Shown here: positions 33,899 to 43,823 of the stretch, piece by piece
Layout of the letters: each line of letters starts with the position of its first letter
How positions within the stretch are numbered: position 1 is the first letter of the stretch
DNA from: Enterobacter sp. 638
GTDB taxonomy: Bacteria > Pseudomonadota > Gammaproteobacteria > Enterobacterales > Enterobacteriaceae
Assembly: GCF_000016325.1 (NCBI RefSeq)
Contig: NC_009436.1
Span: forward strand, 4,030,001 to 4,094,000
Reading direction: 5' to 3'
Length of the DNA: 64,000 bases
Translations under genes and position numbers: made by a program
Notes under the pieces: generated by a model
Database searches by the model: none
What the model was told of the DNA's origin: nothing
Seen by the model: the letters and a program-made list of their open reading frames with translations, nothing else

Positions 33899-35704
33899 CT
33901 ATTCAAATTCATCCCAGCCGTCGAACTGCCGCCGCTCTTGCTGCATCTCCCGCTGGAAAATCTCTTCAAGTTCGCGCCGCGCTTCCCGTACGCGAGATAT
34001 CTGCGCCGTGTCCGAATGCACGGGCATTAACTCGCGCAGCATACGCATATCGAGACGACGAAAATGCATTTGTGCCCGTTGCGCCTGATGCGGATGCATA
34101 CCCAGCGAAACCAGCGCTTTGCGCCCTAACTCCAGCGCACTGGAGAACGTCTCGCGTGAAAAATTCGTCACACCCGCCTGCAACAGTTCATGGGCCTCAA
34201 CGCGTCCCCGCGCTCGCGCCAGAATATGCAGATGCGGGAAATGCTGCTGGCAAAGCTCCACCAGCTTCATTGTATCTTCCGGCTCGTTACAGGTGATAAT
34301 GATAGATTCCGCCGCCTCCGCGCCCGCAGAACGCAACAACTCAAGCTGCGTGGCATCGCCGTAATAGACTTTATAGCCATATTTGCGCATCAGATTCACC
34401 GCGCTGATATCACGCTCAAGCACCGTAATACGCATCTTGTTCGCCATCAGCAGACGACCAATAACCTGTCCAAAACGGCCAAAGCCCACCACGATCACCT
34501 GCGGTTTATCGTCTTCGACCCACGGCGCTTCGTCCTCATCGTCAGGTTGATTGAAGCGGCGCGAGAGCAATTTATCGATAAGCTTCATCAGCAGCGGCGT
34601 GGTCATCATCGACAGCGTCACCGTGACAAGCAGCAGCGCCATTTGATCATCCTGAAATAAACGCTGGGACGCGGCGGTGGAGAAAAGCACAAAAGCAAAC
34701 TCACCGCCCTGGCTCAACACACCGGCAAACTGCATTCGCTCTGAACTGCGCAGGCCGTAGATTCGCGCCAACGTGTAAAGCACACCCGTTTTCACGGCCA
34801 CCAGCACCGCAACGCTGACCACCACCCACAGCAGATGGGTATAAAGCACCCCCAGATTCAGCGCCATACCTACGGAGATAAAGAACAGCCCGAGCAGCAA
34901 CCCTTTGAAAGGATCGATCGCAATCTCCAGCTCGTGGCGGTATTCACTTTCGGCCAGAAGAATGCCGGCGATAAAGGTCCCAAGCGCCATCGACAGCCCC
35001 AGCGCATCCATAAATAACGCCGAACCTAACACCAGCAGCAGCGTCGCCGCGGTAAACACTTCGCGCACGCCGGAGGCGGCAATAAAGCGGAACACCGGGC
35101 GCAGCAGATAACGTCCGCCAATCAGCATTCCCACAAAAGCCAGCACCTTCATGCCGACTTTCATCCAGTCAAAATGATCGTCACCCGAACCGGCGAGCAA
35201 CGGCACCAGGGCTAATGCCGGAATCACCGCGAGATCCTGGAACAGCAGCACTGAGAATCCCAGTTGTCCCGATTCGTTGCGATTCATCCCTTTATCGCGC
35301 ATCAGCTGCAACGCCATTGCCGTCGACGACATGGCAAGGCCAATCCCGCCGATCACCGCCGCCTGCCATTTGAACTGAGTCAGCATCAGCAATCCACCGA
35401 GAATCACCGCGCTAAACAACACCTGCGCCGCGCCCACGCCGAAAATCGAACGGCGTAATTGCCACAACTTCGCGGGATTCAGCTCCAGCCCGATGATGAA
35501 CATCAGGAAAACCACGCCAAGTTCCGAGAAGTGCAGGATCTCGTCCACGTCGCTAATGAATCCAAGGCCCCACGGCCCGATAGCGATACCCGCGAGCAAA
35601 TAGCCCAGCACCGCGCCGATGCCAAGCCGCGCGGCCAACGGCACCGCCACCACGGCGGCGAACAAAAACAGCACCCCGGCTAATAACAGATCGGTACCTT
35701 CCAT
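33899..35704 (-). CDS. kefB: Glutathione-regulated K+/H+ antiporter KefB
   Basis: 601-residue efflux system that acidifies the cytoplasm during electrophile stress; glutathione holds it closed and glutathione adducts open it. About 12 membrane helices of the CPA2 exchanger family (residues 1-385; family motif near [17 protein letters not shown]) are followed by a cytosolic Rossmann RCK domain ([17 protein letters not shown]). The start at 35704 matches E. coli and overlaps the kefG stop by one base. KefG is its ancillary activator. Confidence 0.97.
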   Translation of the reverse strand: MEGTDLLLAGVLFLFAAVVAVPLAARLGIGAVLGYLLAGIAIGPWGLGFISDVDEILHFSELGVVFLMFIIGLELNPAKLWQLRRSIFGVGAAQVLFSAVILGGLLMLTQFKWQAAVIGGIGLAMSSTAMALQLMRDKGMNRNESGQLGFSVLLFQDLAVIPALALVPLLAGSGDDHFDWMKVGMKVLAFVGMLIGGRYLLRPVFRFIAASGVREVFTAATLLLVLGSALFMDALGLSMALGTFIAGILLAESEYRHELEIAIDPFKGLLLGLFFISVGMALNLGVLYTHLLWVVVSVAVLVAVKTGVLYTLARIYGLRSSERMQFAGVLSQGGEFAFVLFSTAASQRLFQDDQMALLLVTVTLSMMTTPLLMKLIDKLLSRRFNQPDDEDEAPWVEDDKPQVIVVGFGRFGQVIGRLLMANKMRITVLERDISAVNLMRKYGYKVYYGDATQLELLRSAGAEAAESIIITCNEPEDTMKLVELCQQHFPHLHILARARGRVEAHELLQAGVTNFSRETFSSALELGRKALVSLGMHPHQAQRAQMHFRRLDMRMLRELMPVHSDTAQISRVREARRELEEIFQREMQQERRQFDGWDEFE

Positions 35705-36258
35705 CAGTGGCCTCCCGTCGGAATCGGGGAAGCCAGCCATTCACCGTAGGCTTTGGCGTGACTTGCCAGCGCCTGGGGTTGCTGGCGGCGCGCCCAATAA
35801 ACAATCATCGGGCTCATCCAGTGCATACGACACATCGCCGCCGTCAGCTCAAAAGGGCGCAAAATATCGCTCATGGGATAGCGGTTCAGGCTGTCGTGGC
35901 GGTAAGCACTTTCTGGTTCACCGGTCGTAATGACACTCCGCCAGTACTTTCCCGCCAGTTGGTTCCCTCCTGGCCCGCTGGAAAATCCGCGGCTCAGCAC
36001 CCGGTCCAGCCACTCTTTTAGCAACGCGGGGCAACTGTAGGTGTAAAGCGGATGCTGGAACACAATCACGTCATGCTGACGCAACAGTTCCTGCTCGCGC
36101 GGAATATCGATAAAAAAATCGGGATAGTGCGCGTAAAGGTCGTGCACCGTCACATTGCTCAGCTGTTGAGCCGGTTTAAGCAAAACCCGGTTTGCGACCG
36201 AGTCCTGGGATTCCGGATGGGCATACAACAGCAGCACTTTTGCTGTCTGAGACATCAT
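35704..36258 (-). CDS. kefG: KefB ancillary protein KefG
   Basis: 184-residue flavodoxin-fold NAD(P)H:quinone reductase-like protein needed for full KefB activity. It shows the FMN-binding [12 protein letters not shown] at the N-terminus and [16 protein letters not shown] in the middle. Length equals E. coli KefG. It is divergent from yheS and overlaps kefB by one base. Confidence 0.95.
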   Translation of the reverse strand: MMSQTAKVLLLYAHPESQDSVANRVLLKPAQQLSNVTVHDLYAHYPDFFIDIPREQELLRQHDVIVFQHPLYTYSCPALLKEWLDRVLSRGFSSGPGGNQLAGKYWRSVITTGEPESAYRHDSLNRYPMSDILRPFELTAAMCRMHWMSPMIVYWARRQQPQALASHAKAYGEWLASPIPTGGH

Positions 36259-36436
36259 TCCCCTCCCGGGTCGTCATCATTGCCATTTTCGGCTACCATG
36301 GCACACCCGCGCCATGCGCGGCATTATTCATTCAGTCTGGCCCCTCATGCGTCATTGTTGAATACATAGCCTGATGGGACAGATTTTTAACCTGATTATA
36401 ATGACAACCTAACATAGTCGGAATACACGGCGCTCT

Positions 36437-38341
36437 ATGATTGTTTTCTCCTCCTTACAAATTCGTCGCGGCGTACGCGTCCTGCTGGACAACGCTACTG
36501 CCACCATTAATCCTGGCCAAAAAGTCGGCCTAGTGGGCAAAAACGGCTGCGGCAAATCCACTCTGCTTTCGCTTCTGAAAAACGAAATGAGCGCCGATGC
36601 GGGCAGCTTCACCTATCCTGGCAACTGGCAACTGGCTTGGGTTAACCAGGAAACGCCTGCCCTGAGCGTCCCGGCGCTTGAGTACGTGATCGACGGCGAC
36701 CGCGAATACCGCAAGCTGGAAGCCGAACTGAACGCCGCCAACGAGCGTAACGACGGCCACGCCATCGCCACCGTCCATGGCAAGCTGGACGCCATCGACG
36801 CATGGACCATCCGCTCTCGCGCCTCCAGCCTGCTGCACGGCCTAGGCTTTAGCAACGAACAGCTGGAACGCCCCGTGAGTGACTTCTCCGGTGGCTGGCG
36901 TATGCGCCTGAACCTGGCGCAGGCGCTGGTGTGTCGCTCCGATTTGCTGCTGCTCGATGAGCCGACTAACCACCTCGATCTCGATGCGGTTATCTGGCTG
37001 GAAAAATGGCTGAAAAGCTATCAGGGTACGCTGATTCTGATCTCCCATGACCGTGATTTTCTGGATCCGGTGGTGGATAAAATCATTCACATCGAACAAG
37101 AGTCGATGTTCGAATACACCGGCAACTACAGCTCTTTCGAGCGCCAGCGCGCCACTCGCCTGTCACAGCAACAGTCGATGTACGAAAGCCAGCAGCAGCG
37201 CGTGGCGCATCTGCAAAGCTTTGTTGACCGTTTCAAAGCCAAAGCCTCCAAAGCCAAGCAGGCTCAGAGCCGCATTAAAATGCTTGAGCGCATGGAGATG
37301 ATCGCCCCTGCGCACGTCGACAACCCGTTCCACTTCAGCTTCCGCGCGCCCGAGAGCCTGCCAAATCCGCTGTTGAAAATGGAAAAGGTCAGCGCAGGTT
37401 ACGGCGATCGCATTATTCTGGATTCCATCAAGCTCAACCTGGTGCCGGGTTCACGTATCGGTCTGCTGGGGCGTAACGGCGCGGGTAAATCCACGCTGAT
37501 TAAACTGCTGGCGGGCGAGCTCAATCCGGTGAGCGGCGATATCGGCCTGGCAAAAGGCATTAAGCTTGGCTACTTCGCCCAGCATCAGCTGGAATTTTTA
37601 CGCGCAGATGAATCACCGATTCAGCATATGGCGCGCCTTGCCCCGCAGGAAATGGAACAAAAGCTGCGTGATTATCTCGGCGGCTTTGGCTTCCAGGGCG
37701 ATAAAGTCACCGAAATCACCGAGCGTTTCTCCGGCGGCGAAAAAGCTCGTCTGGTGCTGGCGCTGATCGTCTGGCAGCGTCCGAATCTGCTGCTGCTCGA
37801 TGAGCCAACCAACCACCTGGATCTCGACATGCGTCAGGCGCTGACCGAAGCGCTCATCGAGTTTGAAGGCGCGCTGGTCGTCGTTTCGCACGATCGCCAC
37901 CTGATCCGCTCCACCACTGACGATCTGTACCTGGTGCACGACGGCAAAGTCGAGCCGTTCGATGGCGATCTGGAAGATTATCAGCAGTGGCTGACCGACG
38001 TGCAGAAGCAAGAAAATCAGCCGTCTGACGATGCGAAAGACAACGCCAACAGCGCCCAGTCGCGCAAAGATCAGAAGCGTCGCGAAGCGGAGCTGCGCAC
38101 CCAAACGCAGCCACTGCGTAAAGAGATCGCGCGTCTGGAAAAAGAACTGGAAAAGCTTCACGCAAAACTGGCGACCGTCGAAGAGAAACTGGGCGACAGC
38201 GGACTGTACGATCAGAGCCGCAAAGCGGAACTGACCGAGTGTTTGCAAATTCAGGCAAAAGCCAAATCCGGTCTTGAGGATTGCGAAATGGCATGGCTGG
38301 ATGCGCAGGAACAGCTGGAAGCCATGCTGCAAAGCGACTAA
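36437..38341 (+). CDS. yheS: ABC-F ATPase YheS
   Basis: 634-residue soluble ABC-F protein, a family that binds the ribosomal E site and resolves stalls. Two ATPase domains are seen: Walker A GKNGCGKST (about 33-41) and GRNGAGKST (about 345-353), signatures FSGGWRMRL and FSGGEKARL, and two Walker B segments LLLLDEPTNHLDL. The linker between domains (about 230-300) holds the tRNA-interaction helices, and a charged coiled-coil tail ends the protein (about 540-634). No membrane segment is present. mdcR begins 18 bases after its stop. Confidence 0.97.
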   Translation: MIVFSSLQIRRGVRVLLDNATATINPGQKVGLVGKNGCGKSTLLSLLKNEMSADAGSFTYPGNWQLAWVNQETPALSVPALEYVIDGDREYRKLEAELNAANERNDGHAIATVHGKLDAIDAWTIRSRASSLLHGLGFSNEQLERPVSDFSGGWRMRLNLAQALVCRSDLLLLDEPTNHLDLDAVIWLEKWLKSYQGTLILISHDRDFLDPVVDKIIHIEQESMFEYTGNYSSFERQRATRLSQQQSMYESQQQRVAHLQSFVDRFKAKASKAKQAQSRIKMLERMEMIAPAHVDNPFHFSFRAPESLPNPLLKMEKVSAGYGDRIILDSIKLNLVPGSRIGLLGRNGAGKSTLIKLLAGELNPVSGDIGLAKGIKLGYFAQHQLEFLRADESPIQHMARLAPQEMEQKLRDYLGGFGFQGDKVTEITERFSGGEKARLVLALIVWQRPNLLLLDEPTNHLDLDMRQALTEALIEFEGALVVVSHDRHLIRSTTDDLYLVHDGKVEPFDGDLEDYQQWLTDVQKQENQPSDDAKDNANSAQSRKDQKRREAELRTQTQPLRKEIARLEKELEKLHAKLATVEEKLGDSGLYDQSRKAELTECLQIQAKAKSGLEDCEMAWLDAQEQLEAMLQSD

Positions 38342-38359
38342 CGCACGACCCGGAGGGTT

Positions 38360-39298
38360 ATGAGTATCGACATCACCAGCGAAATCACTTTTCGCAAGCT
38401 CAGCATATTCATGACCTTTATGGAAAAGGGCAATATCGCGCGCACCGCAGAAACGCTCGGCCTCAGCGGGGTCAGCGTTCACCGTGCGCTGCATACGCTG
38501 GAAGAGAACGTGCGCTGCCCGCTGTTCACGCATAAAGGGCGCAATCTGATTGCGCTGCCCTCCGCATGGACGCTGCTGGAGTATTGCCATGAAGTGATGC
38601 AGGTAATGGATCGCGGGCTGGACGAAGCGCGTAAAATCGCCGGTATCGGCCAGGGACGTTTGCGCGTCGGCACGCTCTATTCGCTGACAATGGAAACCGT
38701 TCCGCGCCTGATTATGGGCATGAAGCTGCGCCGTCCGGATCTGGAAATGGATCTGACGATGGGGTCTAACGAAATGCTGCTGCATCTGCTGGAAGAAGGC
38801 TCGCTGGACGCGATTCTGATCTCCCTCTCCGAAAGTGAAATCGACCGCAACAGCCTCGAAGTTTTACCCTTGTTCCACGACGATATCTTCCTTGCCGCGC
38901 CCGCGTCAGCAAAGCTGATCGGCAATGGTCTGGCCGATTTGCGCGACTACAAAGATCAGAAGTTTGTCTCGCTGGCGGAAGGCTTTGCGACGTACGCAGG
39001 CTTTCAGGAGGCGTTCCACATCGCCGGTTTCGAGCCGGAGATCGTGACGCGGGTTAACGACATTTTCTCGATGTTAAGTCTGGTGCAGGCGGGTGTTGGC
39101 TTTACGCTGATGCCGGGCAGAATGAAAAAGGTGTACGAAAATTCCGTGCAACTGCTCAAGCTGGCGCAGCCGTATCAAATGCAGCAATTGATCGCCATTG
39201 TCTTCGCGCGCAACCGCGAGCAAGACCCGAGCCTGCGAGCGCTGGCCGCGGAAGGCCGAATGTACGCCCGCAGCCGGGAGCAAAACGCTACGCTCTAA
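38360..39298 (+). CDS. mdcR: LysR-type regulator of malonate decarboxylation MdcR
   Basis: 312-residue LysR-type regulator. The N-terminal winged helix-turn-helix (about 10-70) includes NIARTAETLGLSGVSVHRALHTL; an effector domain follows (about 100-300). It is preceded by GGAGGG. It sits at the 3' end of the mdc operon on the opposite strand and its end overlaps mdcH by 11 bases. Such placement is typical of mdcR, so I infer that it activates the mdc promoter in response to malonate; no direct evidence here. Confidence 0.88.
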   Translation: MSIDITSEITFRKLSIFMTFMEKGNIARTAETLGLSGVSVHRALHTLEENVRCPLFTHKGRNLIALPSAWTLLEYCHEVMQVMDRGLDEARKIAGIGQGRLRVGTLYSLTMETVPRLIMGMKLRRPDLEMDLTMGSNEMLLHLLEEGSLDAILISLSESEIDRNSLEVLPLFHDDIFLAAPASAKLIGNGLADLRDYKDQKFVSLAEGFATYAGFQEAFHIAGFEPEIVTRVNDIFSMLSLVQAGVGFTLMPGRMKKVYENSVQLLKLAQPYQMQQLIAIVFARNREQDPSLRALAAEGRMYARSREQNATL

Positions 39299-40184
39299 GG
39301 CGTTGCGCCAGATGGACCGCCACATCAATGCCGCTGCGTTCCAGCGAAATCGACTCCCCTTCCCACGCGGCCTGGCGCGTCAGACAGGTCAATACGCCGC
39401 CGGGCGGCATCTCAATCGCCAGTCGTGCCTCGCGTTCGTTGGCGGAAATCACCGCCTCCTGCCAGCGCACCGTCCGCGCCATGTTCATCGCGAGATCGTC
39501 GGCAATCTTTTCCGGCGTCCACAGCACGCGTCCGGTACTGCCACTGAGATAGGAGCAGCGCGGACGAGAAAGCGTGACATGACTAAACGCCTCCACCAGC
39601 TTTTGCGCAGGGTTATCCAGCAGTTCGCAATGCGACGGCACACTCACGGCGAGTCGGTGCGCTTTGCTCGCCCCTCTCTCCAGCGCGCGTTTGGCCACCT
39701 GCGCCATATCGTCATCAGAACCGGCAATCACAATCTGCGTTTCGGCATTGAGATTCGCGATATAGGTTCCGCTCCCCTCAATAAGATTTTCAACCTGCGT
39801 TAGCGTCAGCCCCATAATCGCCGTCAGGCCATAGCCGTGCGGATACGCCTGTTCCATCAGATCGCCGCGCAATGCCACCAGTTTGAGCGCATCGCTAAAC
39901 GCCAGCGCGCCGGCAATCACCGCCGCCGGGTACGCGCCGATGGACAAACCGCTGACGATATCGGGTGAAACGCCACGACGCTGTAATTCACGCGCCCACG
40001 CCACACCGGCGATGAGCAGCGCGAGCTGAACCGCACGGGTATGCTGCAAGGCGTCGGGTGAATCCAGTGAATCGACTTCTGCACCCAGTACCTCTCGCGC
40101 CTGCGCTATCTCCGTTCCCGGCAGCGCTTTCAGCATGCCAGGATGCTGCGTCCCCTGCCCCGGAAAGGTAAACAGAATTTTCAT
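39288..40184 (-). CDS. mdcH: Malonyl-CoA:ACP transacylase MdcH
   Basis: 298-residue malonyltransferase that loads the first malonyl group onto the decarboxylase carrier protein MdcC. The FabD-like fold is shown by FPGQGTQHPGM at the N-terminus and the nucleophile motif GLSIG (Ser near 87), with a His-bearing SVPSHCELL near 193. Two ATGs lie in tandem (40187 and 40184) inside ATGATGA; the second was chosen for its better spacing to GGGAGGA. It overlaps the end of mdcG. Confidence 0.93.
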   Translation of the reverse strand: MKILFTFPGQGTQHPGMLKALPGTEIAQAREVLGAEVDSLDSPDALQHTRAVQLALLIAGVAWARELQRRGVSPDIVSGLSIGAYPAAVIAGALAFSDALKLVALRGDLMEQAYPHGYGLTAIMGLTLTQVENLIEGSGTYIANLNAETQIVIAGSDDDMAQVAKRALERGASKAHRLAVSVPSHCELLDNPAQKLVEAFSHVTLSRPRCSYLSGSTGRVLWTPEKIADDLAMNMARTVRWQEAVISANEREARLAIEMPPGGVLTCLTRQAAWEGESISLERSGIDVAVHLAQRLRA

Positions 40185-40801
40185 CATTCCTCCCTGTGCC
40201 ATGGGTCGGCAATCAGGCGCGGCCCACGACGTGTTTTCAGCAACGCTTTACCGTCGCGCAGCCATTCGTTCAGCGCAAAGCCGCCAAGCGGCGTTTCTAC
40301 CTGCGTATCGGCGCGACAAAGGGCGCTGCTGAGCTGAGACTGCCAGCGTTCGAAAGCCGCCGCTGGCAAGGGCTGCGGCGCACGGATCAGCAGATCGAGA
40401 TCGCTGTCGGTGTGGATAACCGGAATGCCGGTCGCCAGCGCGTAACCCGTGCTTCCGGTGATGCCCCACGTCCACGGCCACGCCTGCTGAGCCAGTTGAA
40501 GCGCTACCTGAACCGGCGGCTGAGTAATAAAAGGTGAGCGCAGCAGATCGCCCTGAGCGCTGAGATCTTCCGGAGATACCACGCGCGTCACGCACGCAGC
40601 GTTCACCCATCCCGCCGCGCGCTGGTCACGTTTTAAACCACGCACGCCAACGGGAATTCGTCCTGCATCATCAACATCACGCCGCACCACCACTGGCAAA
40701 CCGGTATGCCACACGCTATCCACCCAGGATTCGGTGATACCTTCCAGCGCGTCACGCGCGGTAAGCCAGATAAGATCGTGCGGGCGTAATGTTGCGGTCA
40801 T
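40184..40801 (-). CDS. mdcG: Phosphoribosyl-dephospho-CoA transferase MdcG
   Basis: 205-residue nucleotidyltransferase (holo-ACP synthase) that attaches 2'-(5''-triphosphoribosyl)-3'-dephospho-CoA to Ser25 of MdcC. The metal-binding motif is DSDLDLL near residue 134. The start at 40801 (MTATLRPHDLIWLT) was chosen over an upstream ATG inside mdcF. It lies two bases after mdcF. The companion enzyme that makes the prosthetic group precursor is MdcB. Confidence 0.93.
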   Translation of the reverse strand: MTATLRPHDLIWLTARDALEGITESWVDSVWHTGLPVVVRRDVDDAGRIPVGVRGLKRDQRAAGWVNAACVTRVVSPEDLSAQGDLLRSPFITQPPVQVALQLAQQAWPWTWGITGSTGYALATGIPVIHTDSDLDLLIRAPQPLPAAAFERWQSQLSSALCRADTQVETPLGGFALNEWLRDGKALLKTRRGPRLIADPWHREE

Positions 40802-40803
40802 GA

Positions 40804-41763
40804 TTACATTCCTGAAGTCAGTGAGATAAACAGCGGCAACGACAGGATACACAGGACCGAGCTTAACAGCAGCACCGCTTCTGCATCAGGGGACTGCACG
40901 CCAAAGCGGTTGCCGAAGACCACGCCAAAGAAACCGGCAGACAGCGCAATCATCAGGATTGCGGTGATCGCCACGGAACCGTGCAGACCGAAAATCAGCA
41001 CAATACCCCACGCAATCGCTGGCTGAATCAGCAGCTTGGTGATGGTGGCGCTAATCACCATGGTGTTGATCTGCAGCTTACGGGCAGACAGGATAACGCC
41101 CGTCAGGAACAGCGCGGCAGCCGTTGCCGCCAGGCCCAGCGGTTTAATCGCGGCCAGCACCAGCTCCGGCATTTTGATGCCAATCGCAGACAAAATCACA
41201 CCCAGCAGCGGCCCCATCACAATCGGTTTTTTGATTGAACGCCACATCAGCACGGGCAGCATCGACAGCGTTGAACCGGTATTCGCGCCTTCGGCACGCG
41301 CTTTTTCACGCTCCAGAATCAGCAGGCAGAACGGCGTCATCAGCACGGATCCGCAGGCGATGGAGACCGCCACGGAGAGCGACGTCGCAGACCCTTCGCC
41401 CAGCACGCTGCCCAGAATCGGCAGGCCCAGCGCGGCGTAGTTTGGCAACGCAACGGTCAGCGTCAGCACCGCGGCATCCTGCGGCGATTTTTTGAAGACT
41501 TTAGTGGCGAGGAAATAGATGCCCGCGTAGGTCACCCACATCGCCAACGTCAGCACCAGAATCAGCGGCGACTGCGCCACTATGCCGGTCCACGGCGTTT
41601 GTACCGTCGCACTGAACAGCGCGGCGGGCAGAGCAAAATCCATGACGAAAATATTGAGCAGGGAAACATTTTTGTTATCAACCATCTTTGCCTTACCGGC
41701 CCAGAATCCCAGCAGCATGATGATGAAAATCGGTGCAAGAGCATGAACAATTACGTAAGTCAT
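40804..41763 (-). CDS. mdcF: Malonate transporter MdcF (AEC family)
   Basis: 319-residue inner-membrane carrier of the auxin efflux carrier (AEC) family with about ten predicted helices in two halves. It opens MTYVIVHALAPIFIIMLLGF. Context within mdc makes it the malonate importer; the coupling ion cannot be read from sequence. It has its own AGGTGA ribosome site and follows a gap of 125 bases after mdcE. Confidence 0.92.
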   Translation of the reverse strand: MTYVIVHALAPIFIIMLLGFWAGKAKMVDNKNVSLLNIFVMDFALPAALFSATVQTPWTGIVAQSPLILVLTLAMWVTYAGIYFLATKVFKKSPQDAAVLTLTVALPNYAALGLPILGSVLGEGSATSLSVAVSIACGSVLMTPFCLLILEREKARAEGANTGSTLSMLPVLMWRSIKKPIVMGPLLGVILSAIGIKMPELVLAAIKPLGLAATAAALFLTGVILSARKLQINTMVISATITKLLIQPAIAWGIVLIFGLHGSVAITAILMIALSAGFFGVVFGNRFGVQSPDAEAVLLLSSVLCILSLPLFISLTSGM

Positions 41764-41888
41764 AAATCACCTGTAGTAAAAAAGTTTTAGCACTGGCGCG
41801 ATGATTATTATTTTCAGAATGCACGCTCCCGCACGGGCGCAATCGCTACGCCCGCGGGGAAATGCCTCTGGCAGGTCTCTTTTTCTAC
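41764..41888 (-). other. mdcE-mdcF intergenic gap with GC-rich hairpin
   Basis: The only sizeable gap inside the mdc operon. CGGGCG (41834-41839) pairs with CGCCCG (41849-41854) around nine bases. No U-run follows on the minus strand, so it is not a standard terminator; it may stabilise the upstream decarboxylase mRNA or mark an RNA-processing site. Confidence 0.45.
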
Positions 41889-42689
41889 TTACCAGCTTGC
41901 TCGCATGCGTTCACGAACGAGAGCAGAGCTGCGGCGGTTGTCAGCACCCAAACGGCTTTTTAGCGTGGTGTCCTGACGCGCGTCGTTGATGGCCTGTTGC
42001 AGGGTGGATGTCACCTGTGCCACATCGTTTTCCGATGGCGCATCGGGGTTGCTGATATCCAGCACGTTTTCAAGCAGCCCCAACGTGGCGTAATTACTGA
42101 TGTCGTACGCCATTGGCGGAATGGTGGCCGCCAGTTTTTCCAGCGCCTCGACGGTACGCAGGGTGATGCGCGCGGCGGACTCTTTGCCCATCGCATGAAT
42201 CAGCACGCCTTTGTCGTTGAAGGCAATCAGACAGTTAGCCTGATAGCCGTGCGCCAGAAACGCGCCCGACATCGCTTTGCCGACGATCAGCCCAATCACC
42301 GGATGACCGGCCAGACGCGCGTTGGCATACGCCGCAGCCGCACCGGCCAGCGCCTGGTGAATCCCAAACGCCTCTTCACGACGGCCATACGCCTGGCTTG
42401 GCACATCAATCACCGCCACAATCGGGCGCTTCACGGCTTTATCCGCATCGGCGGCCACAGTTTCACTCACCACTTTCGCCAGCGTCCAGCCTTCCATCAG
42501 GCCCACTTCGCCCAGCGCAGCGCGCGGGAAATGGTTATTGGCATCCGGTACTACGGCAATAAAACGTACCGCTTCGCCGTTTATTTCACCGTCTGCCGCC
42601 TGCACGGACGGGCACAGGCCATCAAGACGTTTTGCCTCGGGGGCCAGCGTTTGCAGCCATAATTCGCCACGGCTTGTTGAATTAGTCAT
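41889..42689 (-). CDS. mdcE: Malonate decarboxylase subunit gamma MdcE
   Basis: 266-residue carboxyltransferase-like subunit that with MdcD decarboxylates malonyl-S-ACP to acetyl-S-ACP. The crotonase-like fold shows VVPDANNHFPRAALGEVGL near 50-68 and VIGLIVGKAMSGAFLAHGY near 127-145, which forms the oxyanion loops. Tandem ATGs (42692 and 42689) precede it within ATGATGA, overlapping the mdcD stop; the second has better spacing to GGGAGGTG, but the first is possible. Confidence 0.94.
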   Translation of the reverse strand: MTNSTSRGELWLQTLAPEAKRLDGLCPSVQAADGEINGEAVRFIAVVPDANNHFPRAALGEVGLMEGWTLAKVVSETVAADADKAVKRPIVAVIDVPSQAYGRREEAFGIHQALAGAAAAYANARLAGHPVIGLIVGKAMSGAFLAHGYQANCLIAFNDKGVLIHAMGKESAARITLRTVEALEKLAATIPPMAYDISNYATLGLLENVLDISNPDAPSENDVAQVTSTLQQAINDARQDTTLKSRLGADNRRSSALVRERMRASW

Positions 42690-43522
42690 CATTTCACCTC
42701 CCGGGCAAAAAGCGCGTGAATTTGTTCGGTATCAGCCTGTTTGCGCGTGTCGAAATTCGACAGACGATCCAGATACCAGTCGTAGTTATCGGTGCGATGT
42801 TTAGCCGGAACGCCTTTCGCAATCGCGTCATTCATGGCTTGTTTCACCGCATTCACGCCGTCGCCCACCAGCGCATCCACCAGACCACTCTGGTAGCGAA
42901 TTTCGCCGCCGGTCATGCTCCAGATAAACGGACGATCGCGGGAGTCGTACTCTTCAATCCCCGCTTCCTGCTCGATAACCTGCGGGCCATTCAGGCCGAG
43001 ACGCGCTTCACGGGTCACGATCAGATAACTGCACAGCGCCGCCGCGATAGACATCCCGCCGAAGCAGCCGACGGTCCCGGCGACAATGCCCACAACCGGC
43101 GTGTAGCGACGCAAATCGACGATCGCTGCGTGGATATCGGCAATTGCCGCCAGCCCGAGGTTGGCTTCCTGCAAACGCACGCCACCGGTTTCGAGGCTTA
43201 ATACCGCCTGCGTCGGAATGCCGATGCGGTTATCTTCCGCCGCCAACTCCAGCGCCGCCGCCATTTTGGCACCGGACACTTCGCCCATGCTGCCGCCCTG
43301 GAACGCGCCTTCAATCGCCACAACCACGGCCGGTTTGCCGTTGATAGTGCCTTTCGCCACCACCATGCCGTCATCCGCCTGCGGGACGATGCCCTGCGCG
43401 GCCAGCCACGGAGAGGTGATGCCTTCAAACGGGTCCAGCAGTTCGCGGTAGCTGCCGTCGTCCAGCAGGGCATGCGCACGCTGACGCGCTTTTAATTCGA
43501 TAAAACTGCGATCGTCACGCAT
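42689..43522 (-). CDS. mdcD: Malonate decarboxylase subunit beta MdcD
   Basis: 277-residue carboxyltransferase-like subunit that pairs with MdcE. Family features are the SLETGGVRLQEANLGL segment near 120-136 and the glycine-rich GIVAGTVGCFGGMSIAA near 155-171. It opens MRDDRSFIELKARQRAHALLD without the zinc ribbon of acetyl-CoA carboxylase beta. It overlaps mdcC by eight bases and mdcE by one to four bases. Confidence 0.95.
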   Translation of the reverse strand: MRDDRSFIELKARQRAHALLDDGSYRELLDPFEGITSPWLAAQGIVPQADDGMVVAKGTINGKPAVVVAIEGAFQGGSMGEVSGAKMAAALELAAEDNRIGIPTQAVLSLETGGVRLQEANLGLAAIADIHAAIVDLRRYTPVVGIVAGTVGCFGGMSIAAALCSYLIVTREARLGLNGPQVIEQEAGIEEYDSRDRPFIWSMTGGEIRYQSGLVDALVGDGVNAVKQAMNDAIAKGVPAKHRTDNYDWYLDRLSNFDTRKQADTEQIHALFAREVK

Positions 43523-43814
43523 AGCTCACCTCCTCAAAAACCTGTTCGATACGGATGCGCGCCACGCCAGGTGTGGCACCAAAATCGTGAATCGTCAGCG
43601 TCCCGGCAGGCAAGCTGCTCACGGTTTGCAGACGGTTGAACAGCGCTTCCCAGCGGCTACGGCTGTTATCGACAGACGTGGTGATTTCGATGGTTAACGT
43701 CTGGCTCGGGTCGGCGGTGAATAACACCTCCATGTCACCGGAGCCGACAACCCCTGCCAGCGCCCTGCCGCTCACTACGCGGCTGGCTGGCACGGTCAAT
43801 GTGATTTTTTCCAT
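43515..43814 (-). CDS. mdcC: Malonate decarboxylase acyl carrier subunit delta MdcC
   Basis: 99-residue carrier protein that holds the acetyl and malonyl thioester during turnover. Ser25 in GVVGSGDMEV is at the position of the prosthetic-group serine known for Klebsiella MdcC, where a phosphoribosyl-dephospho-CoA arm replaces the usual pantetheine. It lies nine bases after mdcB and overlaps mdcD. Confidence 0.95.
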   Translation of the reverse strand: MEKITLTVPASRVVSGRALAGVVGSGDMEVLFTADPSQTLTIEITTSVDNSRSRWEALFNRLQTVSSLPAGTLTIHDFGATPGVARIRIEQVFEEVSYA

Positions 43815-43823
43815 AACATCCTC

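Noticed and set aside
37613..38785. A 390-codon minus-strand frame opposite yheS and mdcR
   Set aside because: Glutamine- and histidine-rich antisense translation spanning two real genes with clear motifs on the plus strand.
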